From: an uncultured Dokdonia sp.
Lineage (GTDB): Bacteria > Bacteroidota > Bacteroidia > Flavobacteriales > Flavobacteriaceae
Direction: 5' to 3'
Length of the DNA: 64,000 nucleotides
Assembly (NCBI GenBank): GCA_947503305.1
Contig: CANNDF010000004.1
Span: forward strand, 62,001-126,000
Shown here: piece after piece, positions 18,355 to 26,919 of the stretch
How positions within the stretch are numbered: position 1 is the first letter of the stretch
How the letters are laid out: each line of letters opens with the position of its first letter
The notes under the pieces: model-generated
What the model was told of the DNA's origin: nothing
Database searches by the model: none
What the model saw: the letters and a program-made list of their open reading frames with translations, nothing else
Position numbers and translations under genes: made by a program

Positions 18355-19104
18355 TTACACTTGACTGTATCCTCCATCTGCATAAATTGCCGATGCATTT
18401 ACATAGGAACTTTCATTTGATGCTAGAAATAATATTGTGCTTGCCATTTCTTCAGGCTTTCCTATACGCCCTGATGGAATGACAGATTTAAATTTTTTAA
18501 ATGCTTGTTCCATTTGCTCAATGAGAAGTCCTTGTTTTCTCATAATAGGTGTTGTTATAGGCCCAGGAGCCACTGTATTTACACGAATTCCTCTTGGGGC
18601 AAGTTCTAGAGCAAATGAACGGGCAAGAGATCGCACAGCTGCTTTTGATGCTGCATATATAGAATATCCCGATGCAGCTTTAATGTCTAAGCCTGTTGAT
18701 ATTAGAATTACAGAACTGTTCTCATTTAATACACCTAGTCCTTTTTGTATCGTAAAGTAGGTACCTTTTATGTTTATATCAATGATGTAGTCAAAAGCTT
18801 CTTCATTTGCATTTTCTAGCGGTATCACTTTTGCAACACCTGCATTAGCCACAAGAATATCTATTTTTCCATAACGTTCTAGAATTGTATCATATAGTCT
18901 ATTTAAGTCATCAAGTTGAGATATATCGCCTTGTATACATAGTGTTTTATCTCCTCCAATAATAGCGGCAACACGTTTAAGGTCATTCATCGTTCTCCCA
19001 AATAGGATAACGGTTGCTCCTTCTATAGCAAATCGCTTAGCAGTTGCTTCACCTATACCACTTCCAGCACCTGTGATTACGGCTATTTTATTAATTAATT
19101 TCAT
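18355..19104 (-). CDS. SDR family oxidoreductase
   Basis: 249 residues, a classical SDR. It has TGAGSGIG for cofactor binding, LVANAGVA (NAG motif), a Ser in ILISTG, YAASK as the YxxxK motif, and the C-terminal SGRIGKPEEMASTILFLASNES...ADGGYS signature of glucose-1-dehydrogenase/FabG-like members. An NAD(P)-dependent alcohol/ketone interconversion is expected, with no specific substrate. It has its own promoter and is not part of the efflux operon 0.5 kb downstream. Confidence 0.9.
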   Translation of the reverse strand: MKLINKIAVITGAGSGIGEATAKRFAIEGATVILFGRTMNDLKRVAAIIGGDKTLCIQGDISQLDDLNRLYDTILERYGKIDILVANAGVAKVIPLENANEEAFDYIIDINIKGTYFTIQKGLGVLNENSSVILISTGLDIKAASGYSIYAASKAAVRSLARSFALELAPRGIRVNTVAPGPITTPIMRKQGLLIEQMEQAFKKFKSVIPSGRIGKPEEMASTILFLASNESSYVNASAIYADGGYSQV

Positions 19105-19164
19105 ATTTTTTTCAAATTTCTATTGTAATATCATCTGCTTTTCATTTATACAGAGGGAATCGGA

Positions 19165-19196
19165 CAAATCTATTTGAATATCTATTTTATAGTAAA
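19165..19196 (-). promoter_or_regulatory. Promoter of the SDR gene
   Basis: On the minus strand TAGATTTG (19165-19172) matches TAnnTTTG, with TTTA 20 bp upstream at the -33 position. It lies 60 bp before the ATG. Confidence 0.5.
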
Positions 19197-19267
19197 TAGA
19201 ATTGGTATGTTATAATGCTCAAAACAATCAAAGCCCCTTAAGTAGCACCATTTTATAGATTAGTAGA

Positions 19268-19301
19268 AAAGCGATAGTAATTTGTTAATTGCTATCGCTT
19301 T
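19268..19301 (-). terminator. Terminator of the double-domain exported protein gene
   Basis: A 13-base inverted repeat AAAGCGATAGTAA/TTGCTATCGCTTT with one non-Watson-Crick pair and an eight-base loop, 12 bp after the stop codon of the gene at 19313. Confidence 0.7.
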
Positions 19302-19312
19302 CTTTGAAGATA

Positions 19313-20188
19313 TTATTTTGATGAAGCCATATAAAGAGTAAGATTTTTTATATTATGAATTTGATCTCTGAATTCTATATTGGCTTGATACTCTGTATCA
19401 CTACCTAATGCTTTCATACTTGCAGGGCTATCCATTTCCCAAATATTAACTTCTAAAACTCCATTGATTTGACCTCCTAGTTTTTGTAATACATCAAAGG
19501 AGGAGACCATCTCTATACCGTGCTTTTTTGCAATTTCTTTTGTCTTTTGATTATAAATAGAACGTTGCAATGCACCAGCTCCCTCATTCATAATTACAAA
19601 ATCCAAAAGGTACGTTTTACCTTCATTTGGAGTAAAACTACTATAACCCACTTTTGGACGAGCTAAGAAAAGCGTAAGTGCTTCCATATCATGAATTTTA
19701 TCACGATTAGGTACATTTGCTTGATACTCTGTATCACCGCTTAATGCTACCATTGCGGTAGGTGAAGGCATTGTCCATAAGTTAAACTCTAATGCATTTT
19801 TAGGCCCCATTCCTGCAATATGAGTACCAATCTTATAACTTTGTGCCATATCTATACCATACTTAGAAGCTATTTTTACAGTTTTTTTACTGTAAGAAGC
19901 TCTATCCGTTTCAGTAAAACCTGCATTTAATACAACTAAATCGATTAATACATAATCACTGTCTTTGATTTTCTTTTGCTTCCTTACATTTTCTACCATT
20001 CCCATATGAGATGTCATTGTGCTCAACATCATTTTATCATTTTCCATGACGATATCAATACTGTCATCAGATATCGTCATTGTAGTATTTTTTGAAGAGA
20101 GACACGCAGTAGGGTCACATTTTTGTGCAGATATAGTAATCGAACCAAACAGCATTACGATTATAATTATCATTTGAACTTTTTTCAT
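19313..20188 (-). CDS. Exported protein with two tandem dimeric alpha/beta-barrel-like domains
   Basis: 291 residues with a signal peptide (ending ISAQ). After a short Cys-containing linker, two homologous halves of about 95 residues follow. Both have a strand like YVLIDLVVLN/YLLDFVIMN, then RASYSKKTVKIASKYGI/RSIYNQKTKEIAKKHGI, a strand EFNLWTM/EVNIWEM, then SGDTEYQAN/GSDTEYQAN...RDKIH/RDQIH. The pattern resembles DUF1330/NIPSNAP-type ferredoxin-like barrels fused in tandem to make an intramolecular dimer. No activity is assigned. The gene lies directly downstream of a TPR-LytTR regulator and has two copies of a motif shared with that regulator's own upstream region, so it is the likely target. 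Confidence 0.7.
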   Translation of the reverse strand: MKKVQMIIIIVMLFGSITISAQKCDPTACLSSKNTTMTISDDSIDIVMENDKMMLSTMTSHMGMVENVRKQKKIKDSDYVLIDLVVLNAGFTETDRASYSKKTVKIASKYGIDMAQSYKIGTHIAGMGPKNALEFNLWTMPSPTAMVALSGDTEYQANVPNRDKIHDMEALTLFLARPKVGYSSFTPNEGKTYLLDFVIMNEGAGALQRSIYNQKTKEIAKKHGIEMVSSFDVLQKLGGQINGVLEVNIWEMDSPASMKALGSDTEYQANIEFRDQIHNIKNLTLYMASSK

Positions 20189-20252
20189 TTTTATGTTTTT
20201 TTAAAATTAATACAGTCCAAATGTCTTGTTGAATAGCTATTTTTTTATTGAA

Positions 20253-20310
20253 TTGTGGTAAATGGGTAGTGATACATAATGATGATACTAAAGTTTGTTG
20301 TAAATGGGTA
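20253..20310 (-). promoter_or_regulatory. Two direct repeats of a putative LytTR-regulator site
   Basis: TTGTGGTAAATGGGTA (20253-20268) and TTGTTGTAAATGGGTA (20295-20310) lie 42 bp apart, four helical turns, upstream of the gene at 20188. A related copy lies before the adjacent LytTR regulator gene. A weak -10-like box (GACATTTG on the minus strand, 20218-20225) is 27 bp downstream of the nearer copy. Confidence 0.5.
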
Positions 20311-20311
20311 A

Positions 20312-22045
20312 TTATTCTGCTTTTGTGTAGAGTAACTTCAGCAATTCGTTAGATAATGATCTACTAACAGTCAGTTCATAATCATATTGGATAAGTCGTA
20401 CAATTCGTGTTTTAGAGTTTCCGGATATTGAAAATCGTTGCTCAGTATTTAATACAGTACTTTTATGAATACGTATAAACTGAGTAGGAGGGAGTTGTAT
20501 GGTAACTTTTTGAAGGGTAGCACGAATTAGCTTTTGTTCTATTCTAAAGTTCTGATAAAAGAATAGTCGGGTATAATTATCTTCGGCTTTTGCAAATAAT
20601 AGACTGTTTAAATTTATTCGTAAGGTTTCTTTTAAATCTGTCTGGAGTGTTATATAATGTACATTTTCAACTTTTGATGGAAACTGTATTTGACCCACCA
20701 ATGCTTGGTATCGTTTCCATTTTCGAATAGGTTCCCACTGTGGATCTGTTAAAATAAAGAGTAAGCCTGTACGTGCCTCCCAACCTTTTTCAATAAGTGA
20801 CATCGCTTTATCCCAATTGCCTAATCCTGAATATACTTGCGCTTTAAAATTATGAATGACACGATTAGGGTTCTTTTTTTCTAACTCGTTATAATAATCC
20901 AGATAATCATGAGCTTCTTTTACCATTCCAAATTTCCCATAGGCATATGCCATTCTTGGAACATATTTTTCTTCTTCGGGTAATAGCTTTTTTAATTTAT
21001 TTAAGTAATAAAAGCATCTCTGTTTACTATTTCTTAGGGCTGCTATATATAAAAGGTTTTCTAATGATGAGGTATCATTAGGAACCATTTTTAAAATGGA
21101 TTTAAAAGTTTTTTCAGAGGCATCGTATCGTCTGGCACTTAATTGTACATCCCCTATCATATTTAATATTCCTGTAGATATAGGGTCATACTCCAAGGCA
21201 GAGTATAATGCATCCAGTGCAGCATCATATTCTCTTAACCCATACCAAAAAAAGGAAAGTTGTTGATAAGCTTCTGAAGCATCTACATAATTCTCAAGAC
21301 CTTTTTCAATACTTGTGTAGATATATCGCCAGTCAAGATGAAAGAAAAAGTTAATTAGATTTTGATCTATGATGGCTTCGCCAGAATTTGGATTAATTTT
21401 TAAGGCAGTTTCTATAGCTCTCATAGCAAGCGGATATACGGTCATCGGTTTTTCATACCCACGACCCGCTTGATACATATAAGATTTAGCTAGTTTGAGA
21501 TATGCTGGAACAAATTGTGGTTCTTTTGTAATAACCTCTTTATAAAGTTGTACGGCTTCAACAATATTATTTTTTGTCCATCTATTAAAATGGTAGTTTG
21601 CTAGAATAAATTTACGGTACAATTGAGGGTTTTGAAGTTTTGGGACTTCCTGTACATTTTTACTGTTTGTTAACCCAAGGACTTGATGTACCATATTAAG
21701 GCATATATCACCTAAGTGAAGAATATCTTTTTTATCTATGATGCTTTTCTGTTCCCTTGCTTTCTTATTTTTTTTAGAATATAAAGTAAGGATAAGCTCA
21801 AATTCATTTTCTCTTTCAGAAAGATACCCTGTTAGCACTATAGAACAATGTAGACTTTTGAAAATGTACCCGAGATCATGAGTAGCTAGGTATTGTGATG
21901 ATGAATCTTTTGAGATAACCTCATAACTAGGACTTGATGTAATGACAGAAAAAATAGTTTCATATACTGCTTGACCTAATGAATTTGAAGTCTCGGAATT
22001 TGTTTGAAATGGCAGTATGGCTAGTCTATTATTCAATGTACTCAC
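20312..22045 (-). CDS. Soluble TPR-LytTR one-component regulator
   Basis: 577 residues, no signal peptide or membrane segment. Residues 1-about 125 resemble the N-terminal domain found before TPRs in adenylate-cyclase/TolB-like proteins (RLAILPFQTNSETSNSLGQAVYETI...VLTGYL). Residues about 140-450 are TPR repeats (AYLKLAKSYMYQ; AIETALKINPNSGEAII; LDALYSALEYDPISTG). The end (about 475-577) is a LytTR DNA-binding domain (SLLFAKAEDNYTRLFF, FIRIHKSTVLN, LTVSRSLSNELLKLL). It has no receiver domain, so any signal must enter by ligand or protein contact. Likely targets are its own gene and the downstream exported protein gene, both preceded by the same 16-base motif. Confidence 0.85.
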   Translation of the reverse strand: MSTLNNRLAILPFQTNSETSNSLGQAVYETIFSVITSSPSYEVISKDSSSQYLATHDLGYIFKSLHCSIVLTGYLSERENEFELILTLYSKKNKKAREQKSIIDKKDILHLGDICLNMVHQVLGLTNSKNVQEVPKLQNPQLYRKFILANYHFNRWTKNNIVEAVQLYKEVITKEPQFVPAYLKLAKSYMYQAGRGYEKPMTVYPLAMRAIETALKINPNSGEAIIDQNLINFFFHLDWRYIYTSIEKGLENYVDASEAYQQLSFFWYGLREYDAALDALYSALEYDPISTGILNMIGDVQLSARRYDASEKTFKSILKMVPNDTSSLENLLYIAALRNSKQRCFYYLNKLKKLLPEEEKYVPRMAYAYGKFGMVKEAHDYLDYYNELEKKNPNRVIHNFKAQVYSGLGNWDKAMSLIEKGWEARTGLLFILTDPQWEPIRKWKRYQALVGQIQFPSKVENVHYITLQTDLKETLRINLNSLLFAKAEDNYTRLFFYQNFRIEQKLIRATLQKVTIQLPPTQFIRIHKSTVLNTEQRFSISGNSKTRIVRLIQYDYELTVSRSLSNELLKLLYTKAE

Positions 22046-22061
22046 TATGGTTTGTTACATA

Positions 22062-22111
22062 CAAAAGTAGTACTTCGCAATGAGGGCTTATATATTTGTG
22101 GTGAATGGGAA
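22062..22111 (-). promoter_or_regulatory. Promoter region of the TPR-LytTR gene with a putative autoregulatory site
   Basis: On the minus strand TACTTTTG (22062-22069) fits TAnnTTTG. After a 26 bp gap lies TTGTGGTGAATGGGAA (22096-22111, plus-strand sense), close to the two sites before the 20188 gene and at nearly the same distance from the -10-like box (26 versus 27 bp). Confidence 0.45.
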
Positions 22112-22404
22112 GGGCGTAAATAATTAAGTACGTTTATACTTGACATAGTATACTCTATACCTTTCTAGGCAAAGAGGGCGTGTGCGATATTGGAAATTAG
22201 TTTGAATGGAATGTCATATAAAAATTAGCTAAATTAGAGAATGTATTTTCCATATAAAAGGAGATATGTTTTTGGAGTTATTTTGAGAATGGACTCTAAG
22301 AGATGAACATAAAGAGAACACTATATCAGAAATTAAATAGATTAAAAAGTTCTTTATAACCTCCTTAAAAAGCAAAAACCTTTGGTTTTTCACACTTCAA
22401 TAAA

Positions 22405-22436
22405 CAACAAAACCCTGCATTTTCATACAGGGTTTG
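22405..22436 (-). terminator. Terminator of tRNA-Arg
   Basis: An 8 bp stem AAACCCTG/CAGGGTTT (22410-22417 with 22428-22435) around a 10-base loop. On the minus strand it ends in GGGTTTTGTTGTTT. It begins 10 bases after the tRNA 3' end. Confidence 0.7.
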
Positions 22437-22445
22437 TGCTTTAAG

Positions 22446-22519
22446 TGACCTCGACAGGATTCAAACCTGTAACCTTCTGAGCCGTAATCAGATGCGCTAT
22501 TCAGTTGCGCCACGAGGCC
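22446..22519 (-). tRNA. tRNA-Arg (anticodon ACG)
   Basis: A 74-base cloverleaf read on the minus strand. The acceptor stem is GGCCTCG/CGAGGTC with discriminator A, the D arm contains GCGCAACTGAATAGCGC, the anticodon stem is TCTGA/TCAGA with loop TTACGGC, and the T arm is ACAGG-TTTGAATC-CTGT. The CCA end is not encoded. ACG reads CGN arginine codons after deamination to inosine. A consensus promoter and a terminator flank it. Confidence 0.95.
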
Positions 22520-22565
22520 TTTATTAACTCAAAACAAAAAAGAATATCTTCTTTGTTTCGGGGTG

Positions 22566-22596
22566 CAAATATATTTCTTTTTATCTTGCTACCAAA
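22566..22596 (-). promoter_or_regulatory. Consensus promoter of tRNA-Arg
   Basis: TTTG (22593-22596) and TATATTTG (22566-22573) on the minus strand are separated by exactly 19 bp, a full match to the Bacteroidota TTTG-N19-TAnnTTTG promoter. The tRNA 5' end lies 46 bp downstream. Confidence 0.8.
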
Positions 22597-22612
22597 TACT
22601 TTTTTACAAAAA

Positions 22613-23125
22613 ATGAGACTATCTGATTACATTAGAGATATAGAAAATTTTCCAAAACCTGGAATTCTATTTAAAGACATAACCCCTTTGCTGGGAGATG
22701 CTTCTGCTTTTGCAAAAGCAACATCAGAAATACTAGCACTTATTGGGGATCAAAAGATTGATAAAGTAGTAGGGGTAGAGTCTAGAGGGTTTTTCTTTGG
22801 AGGCATTATCGCCGAAAAATTAGATGCTGGATTTGTTCCTGTACGTAAATCAGGAAAATTACCTTATAAGACAGTACATGAAACGTATGCACTTGAGTAT
22901 GGAACCGATACGCTAGAAATTCATGAGGATGCTATTTCTCCTGGAGATAAGGTCTTATTACATGATGATGTTTTGGCCACTGGTGGTACTGCAGCTGCTG
23001 TGGTAAAACTTATAGAACGTTGTGGAGGGGAAGTTGTGCAATGTAATTTTTTAATTGAATTGCTTTTTCTCAATGGACGAAAGAATTTAAAAAATCATAA
23101 CATTGCTGCTGTGATTACGTATTAA
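22613..23125 (+). CDS. apt: Adenine phosphoribosyltransferase
   Basis: 170 residues from the ATG at 22613. The open frame extends to 22505 but that part overlaps the tRNA and is not used. It converts adenine and PRPP to AMP in purine salvage. It has the family N-terminus (DYIRDIENFPKPGILFKDITPLL), a central GVESRGFFFG, and the PRPP-binding loop HDDVLATGGTA (residues 117-127). Its length fits the family. SAFAKA near residue 34 is encoded by GCTTTTGCAAAAGC (22706-22719), a variant of the recurrent palindrome. It is convergent with the fumarylacetoacetase gene across a shared terminator. Confidence 0.96.
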   Translation: MRLSDYIRDIENFPKPGILFKDITPLLGDASAFAKATSEILALIGDQKIDKVVGVESRGFFFGGIIAEKLDAGFVPVRKSGKLPYKTVHETYALEYGTDTLEIHEDAISPGDKVLLHDDVLATGGTAAAVVKLIERCGGEVVQCNFLIELLFLNGRKNLKNHNIAAVITY

Positions 23126-23148
23126 GTATATCTATTACTATAAAAACA

Positions 23149-23182
23149 AAATGCCCATCAGCCTATGTGTTGATGGGCATTT
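23149..23182. terminator. Bidirectional terminator between apt and fumarylacetoacetase
   Basis: A 12 bp stem AAATGCCCATCA/TGATGGGCATTT around a 10-base loop, placed between two convergent genes. Confidence 0.85.
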
Positions 23183-23198
23183 ATAATTATATGCTTAC

Positions 23199-24491
23199 TT
23201 ATTTTGTTTTTGGTTCAAAAACAGGTAATAATTTTGTAGAAACCTCTCCAAAACCTATGCGAGGATGTTCATTGGATTTACTAAACCCTCGTATGATTAC
23301 TGTATCATTGTCTTCAATAAACTTACGATCTCCACCTTCTTTAAGTTTTACAGGTTTTTCTCCACGCCATGATAACTCTAGCATAGATCCATACGTACTA
23401 GGCGTAGGTCCGGAAAGTGTCCCACTACCCATCATATCTCCCGCATTTACAGGACATCCATTGACTGTATGATGTGCCAATTGCTGACTCATATTCCAGT
23501 ACATATATTTAAAATTGGATTTTGAAATTACGGTTTCTTTTTTTCCTTCGGGTTGTAAAGCGACTTCGAGATTTATATCAAAACTCTTCTTTCCAGACGA
23601 TTGTAGATAGGGGAGTAGTTCTTTCTTTTGCTCAGGACTATCTACTCTAAAAGGCTCTAAAGCATCGAGTGTCACGATCCATGGAGAAATAGAAGAAGCA
23701 AAGTTTTTTGCAAGGAATGGGCCTAGTGGCACATATTCCCATTTTTGTATATCACGTGCACTCCAATCATTAAAGAGCACCAATCCAAAAATATATTCTT
23801 CGGCTTCATTTACAGGAATGGATTCTCCTAGTTGGTTTGCAGCCGTGGTGATAAATGCCATTTCTAGTTCAAAATCTACCAGACGCGACGGACCAAAAAT
23901 AGGGGCTGTAGCACCATTAGGTAATTTTTGACCTTGGGGTCTATGTACAGGGATACCCGAAGGGATGATAGACGAGCTACGTCCATGGTAGGCGACAGGA
24001 AGATGTAACCAGTTAGGCATAAGAGCATTTTCTTTTCCTCGGAACATCGTACCTACATTAGTAGCATGTTCTATACTAGAATAAAAATCAGTATAATCTC
24101 CTATTTGTACAGGCAATTGCATTTCGACTTCATCCAGTCCAAAAATAACAATGTCTCTATGTTTTTTGTTTTCACGTAAAGCGGGATTACTTTCTTCAAA
24201 AATTTCAGATATACGATTACGGACAAGTCGCCATGTTTTACGACCATCTGCTATAAAATCATTGAGTGTGTCCTGAAGAAAAATGTCATCTGTAAGTGGG
24301 ATACCATCAAAATATCCTAGCTGATGTAAAGCACCTAAATCTATGGCATAATTACCAATACGTGTACCGATAGTAATGACATCGTCACGAGTAAGAAATA
24401 CACCAAAGGGTATATTCTGGATTGGAAAATCTGTTTGCTTGGGTGTTTCTAGCCAAGTTTTTCGGGTGGGGTTATTTGCAGATAGTGGCAT
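23199..24491 (-). CDS. fahA: Fumarylacetoacetase
   Basis: 430 residues. It hydrolyses fumarylacetoacetate to fumarate and acetoacetate, the last step of tyrosine catabolism. The N-terminal SH3-like part (FPIQNIPFGVFLTRDD) and the C-terminal catalytic fold are both present, with DFYSSIEHATNVGTMFRG, LPVAYHGRSSS, LVDFELEMAF, FNDWSARDIQKWEYVPLGPF and the metal-site region around GDMMGSGTLSGP. Length is normal for the two-domain enzyme. Other tyrosine-degradation genes are not in the window. Confidence 0.95.
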   Translation of the reverse strand: MPLSANNPTRKTWLETPKQTDFPIQNIPFGVFLTRDDVITIGTRIGNYAIDLGALHQLGYFDGIPLTDDIFLQDTLNDFIADGRKTWRLVRNRISEIFEESNPALRENKKHRDIVIFGLDEVEMQLPVQIGDYTDFYSSIEHATNVGTMFRGKENALMPNWLHLPVAYHGRSSSIIPSGIPVHRPQGQKLPNGATAPIFGPSRLVDFELEMAFITTAANQLGESIPVNEAEEYIFGLVLFNDWSARDIQKWEYVPLGPFLAKNFASSISPWIVTLDALEPFRVDSPEQKKELLPYLQSSGKKSFDINLEVALQPEGKKETVISKSNFKYMYWNMSQQLAHHTVNGCPVNAGDMMGSGTLSGPTPSTYGSMLELSWRGEKPVKLKEGGDRKFIEDNDTVIIRGFSKSNEHPRIGFGEVSTKLLPVFEPKTK

Positions 24492-24526
24492 AGTATTCTT
24501 AATAAGGTGTTGGTAATTTCACTATT

Positions 24527-24534
24527 CAAATATA
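24527..24534 (-). promoter_or_regulatory. -10 box of the fumarylacetoacetase promoter
   Basis: TATATTTG on the minus strand, 35 bp before the ATG, matches TAnnTTTG. A TTG lies 15 bp upstream, shorter than the usual spacing, so the -33 element is uncertain. Confidence 0.45.
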
Positions 24535-24600
24535 GGATTTATAGCGTAGCAATAGACAGTTTATCTTATTTTTACGATCTCTTTTAACAAACCTTGTAGT

Positions 24601-25875
24601 ATGCAACGCGACACAACCATTTTTGACCTTATCCAAGAAGAAAAAGAACGCCAGATTGATGGCTTAGAATTAATAGCCTCAGAAAATTTTGTAAGCGACC
24701 AGGTAATGGAAGCTGCAGGTTCGGTATTAACCAATAAATATGCCGAAGGGTATCCAGGAAAACGATATTATGGAGGATGCGAAGTTGTAGATGAAGTTGA
24801 GACAATAGCAATAGAACGTGCCAAAGAGCTCTTTGGAGCGGCCTATGCCAATGTACAGCCTCATTCAGGATCACAGGCAAATACAGCAGTTTTTCATGCA
24901 TGTTTGAAACCTGGAGATACATTCTTAGGATTTGATTTATCACATGGAGGGCACTTAACACATGGTTCTCCGGTTAATTTTTCCGGAAGATTATATACTC
25001 CTGTTTTTTATGGAGTTGAGAAAGAGACAGGACGTCTTAACTACGATCAGATTCAAGAAATTGCAACTCGTGAACAGCCTAAGTTGATTATAGCTGGAGC
25101 TAGTGCATACTCTCGTGAGATTGATTATGCTCGCTTTCGCGAAATTGCAGACAGTGTCAATGCAATTTTAATGGCAGATATTGCACATCCAGCTGGTTTG
25201 ATTGCCAAAGGAATTATATCAGATCCTATTCCTCATTGTCATGTTGTAACGACAACAACTCATAAGACATTACGAGGACCAAGAGGTGGACTTATTTTAA
25301 TGGGGAAAGATTTTGAAAACCCATTTGGCATTACTCTTAAAAGTGGAAAATTACGTATGATGTCTTCCTTACTGGATAGTGGTATATTTCCTGGAAATCA
25401 AGGTGGGCCTTTAGAACATATTATTGCAGCTAAGGCAATTGCTTTTGGAGAAGCTCTTACAGATGAATTCTTACACTATATGGTACAGGTAAAGAAGAAT
25501 GCAAGCGTCATGGCCGAGGCTTTTGTTGCAAAAGGATATGATATCATATCTGGAGGGACAGATAATCATATGATGCTTATTGATCTTCGTAATAAGGATA
25601 TAACAGGGAAAGCTGCAGAAGCCGCCTTAGGCAAAGCTGATATCACTGTCAATAAAAATATGGTTCCTTTTGATGATAAATCGCCATTTGTTACTTCAGG
25701 GATTCGCATTGGTACCGCAGCAATTACGACCAGAGGACTTATAGAAAGTGATATGCAAGCTATTGTAGATTTTATAGATGAGGCTATTCTAAGCCATGAA
25801 GATGATACGGCATTAGAAGCAATTGCAGGTAAAGTAAATGCAATGATGAGTGACAAGCCTTTGTTTGTAGCTTAA
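24601..25875 (+). CDS. glyA: Serine hydroxymethyltransferase
   Basis: 424 residues. A PLP enzyme that converts serine and tetrahydrofolate to glycine and methylene-THF. The PLP-binding Lys is K222 in [16 protein letters not shown]. Other signatures are [35 protein letters not shown] near the N-terminus, HSGSQAN, and [27 protein letters not shown] at 25133 is a partly matching version of the recurrent palindrome (12 of 14 bases). It is divergent from fahA and ends at a strong bidirectional terminator. Confidence 0.97.
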   Translation: MQRDTTIFDLIQEEKERQIDGLELIASENFVSDQVMEAAGSVLTNKYAEGYPGKRYYGGCEVVDEVETIAIERAKELFGAAYANVQPHSGSQANTAVFHACLKPGDTFLGFDLSHGGHLTHGSPVNFSGRLYTPVFYGVEKETGRLNYDQIQEIATREQPKLIIAGASAYSREIDYARFREIADSVNAILMADIAHPAGLIAKGIISDPIPHCHVVTTTTHKTLRGPRGGLILMGKDFENPFGITLKSGKLRMMSSLLDSGIFPGNQGGPLEHIIAAKAIAFGEALTDEFLHYMVQVKKNASVMAEAFVAKGYDIISGGTDNHMMLIDLRNKDITGKAAEAALGKADITVNKNMVPFDDKSPFVTSGIRIGTAAITTRGLIESDMQAIVDFIDEAILSHEDDTALEAIAGKVNAMMSDKPLFVA

Positions 25876-25891
25876 TTGTAAATATGAATAC

Positions 25892-25919
25892 AAAAAAGCC
25901 CCAACATGGGGCTTTTTTT
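25892..25919. terminator. Bidirectional terminator after glyA
   Basis: A perfect 12 bp stem AAAAAAGCCCCA and its complement around a three-base loop, with T tracts on both strands. It also ends the minus-strand gene at 25951. Confidence 0.9.
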
Positions 25920-25950
25920 GTTATATCAAAAGATAGTATTAACTATTACC

Positions 25951-26832
25951 TTAGCTTTTCTTTTGTGCTTTCTCCTGTTGCTTTTTTGCCTTCTTTTCCA
26001 TTTTTTCTAATTTTTGTGCAGCTACAGTAGAGGATTCTTGAGTAGCAAATACCTTATAGCCTAGACCAACACCTAACCAAGGTTTCCCTTGATATACCCA
26101 TGTTCTACCTACACTACCACTTATGTGATCCCATCCATAAAAAATACCTAACTCAAAATCGTTATACTCATATAAAACTCCTAAAAATGGAGTTAAGATG
26201 CTTGCGTTTGTTTCTGTCGCGACTTCTGCGGTATCACTATTAATTTTTGAAGCTCCTATGCTGATACCTCCTAAGAAATTAAAAAAATCGGTTCCGCTTT
26301 TTGATGCTTTAATTCTTAAACCAGCGGCTACCCCCACATTTACATTTCCTTCAAAATCTGAAAATCGCCTTCTGTTTCCATTTTCATCCATTATATCAGT
26401 ACCATCACTTCCGTCTCCAAAACGTATTTTTATAGGTATCGTAATAGCACTGCTCACAAAGCCTATATCTTGTATATCTCCTCGTAATGATTGAGTATAC
26501 TGTTGTTTTTGCAATGATGTCAACACAAAATACTTACCTTCTACCGCACTATCTTCATTTGCAATTGTAATGATAGTGAGCTCATCTTGTATTGTATACA
26601 CTTTAAACACCCATTTCTCTTTTACAGTAGCCGTATTTCCATTAAGTTGGAATGTATCATCTGTTTTAATGTCATTCATAGTCAGTGAAGCTGCACCTGC
26701 TTTTGGTTTTTTTATTGCTTCGTAAATAGTAAATGCATCTGTAAATTCATAATACTGTCCAACTGTTAAAGGTCCTTGGGCATAAGATGCATGAAATAAA
26801 AACGAAAAAATAAGAATGTATAATAGCTTCAT
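25951..26832 (-). CDS. Exported protein of unknown function, member of the 7-2-7 regulon
   Basis: 293 residues with a signal peptide (ending ASYAQ). I recognise no family. The C-terminal half has alternating Gly/aromatic strands (LGGISIGASKI, FLGVLYEYNDFELGIFYGW, PWLGVGLGYKVFA) reminiscent of small outer-membrane beta barrels. It ends in a Lys/Glu-rich tail (KLEKMEKKAKKQQEKAQKKS), which would be odd for a barrel C-terminus. Its promoter carries the same palindrome, at the same distance, as those of the HTH gene and the protease operon upstream, so it is probably controlled by the NarL-type regulator of that cluster. Confidence 0.7.
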   Translation of the reverse strand: MKLLYILIFSFLFHASYAQGPLTVGQYYEFTDAFTIYEAIKKPKAGAASLTMNDIKTDDTFQLNGNTATVKEKWVFKVYTIQDELTIITIANEDSAVEGKYFVLTSLQKQQYTQSLRGDIQDIGFVSSAITIPIKIRFGDGSDGTDIMDENGNRRRFSDFEGNVNVGVAAGLRIKASKSGTDFFNFLGGISIGASKINSDTAEVATETNASILTPFLGVLYEYNDFELGIFYGWDHISGSVGRTWVYQGKPWLGVGLGYKVFATQESSTVAAQKLEKMEKKAKKQQEKAQKKS

Positions 26833-26854
26833 GATGAATAGTTTTTGATTTATT

Positions 26855-26901
26855 CAAATCTATTCATGTTCCTTACAGAGAAACATACCCATTACTGGGT
26901 A
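26855..26901 (-). promoter_or_regulatory. Promoter with 7-2-7 palindrome, site 1
   Basis: On the minus strand the -10 box is TAGATTTG (26855-26862). Exactly 23 bp upstream lies TACCCAT-TA-CTGGGTA (26886-26901, plus-strand reading). This puts the palindrome centre near -45, the place of an activator next to the -33 region. Confidence 0.7.
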
Positions 26902-26919
26902 TTTTAAGGAGTAGGAATT

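Noticed and set aside
22505-22612. Upstream extension of the apt open frame
   Set aside because: It runs into the tRNA-Arg gene on the other strand and across that tRNA's consensus promoter; the ATG at 22613 begins the conserved Apt N-terminus.
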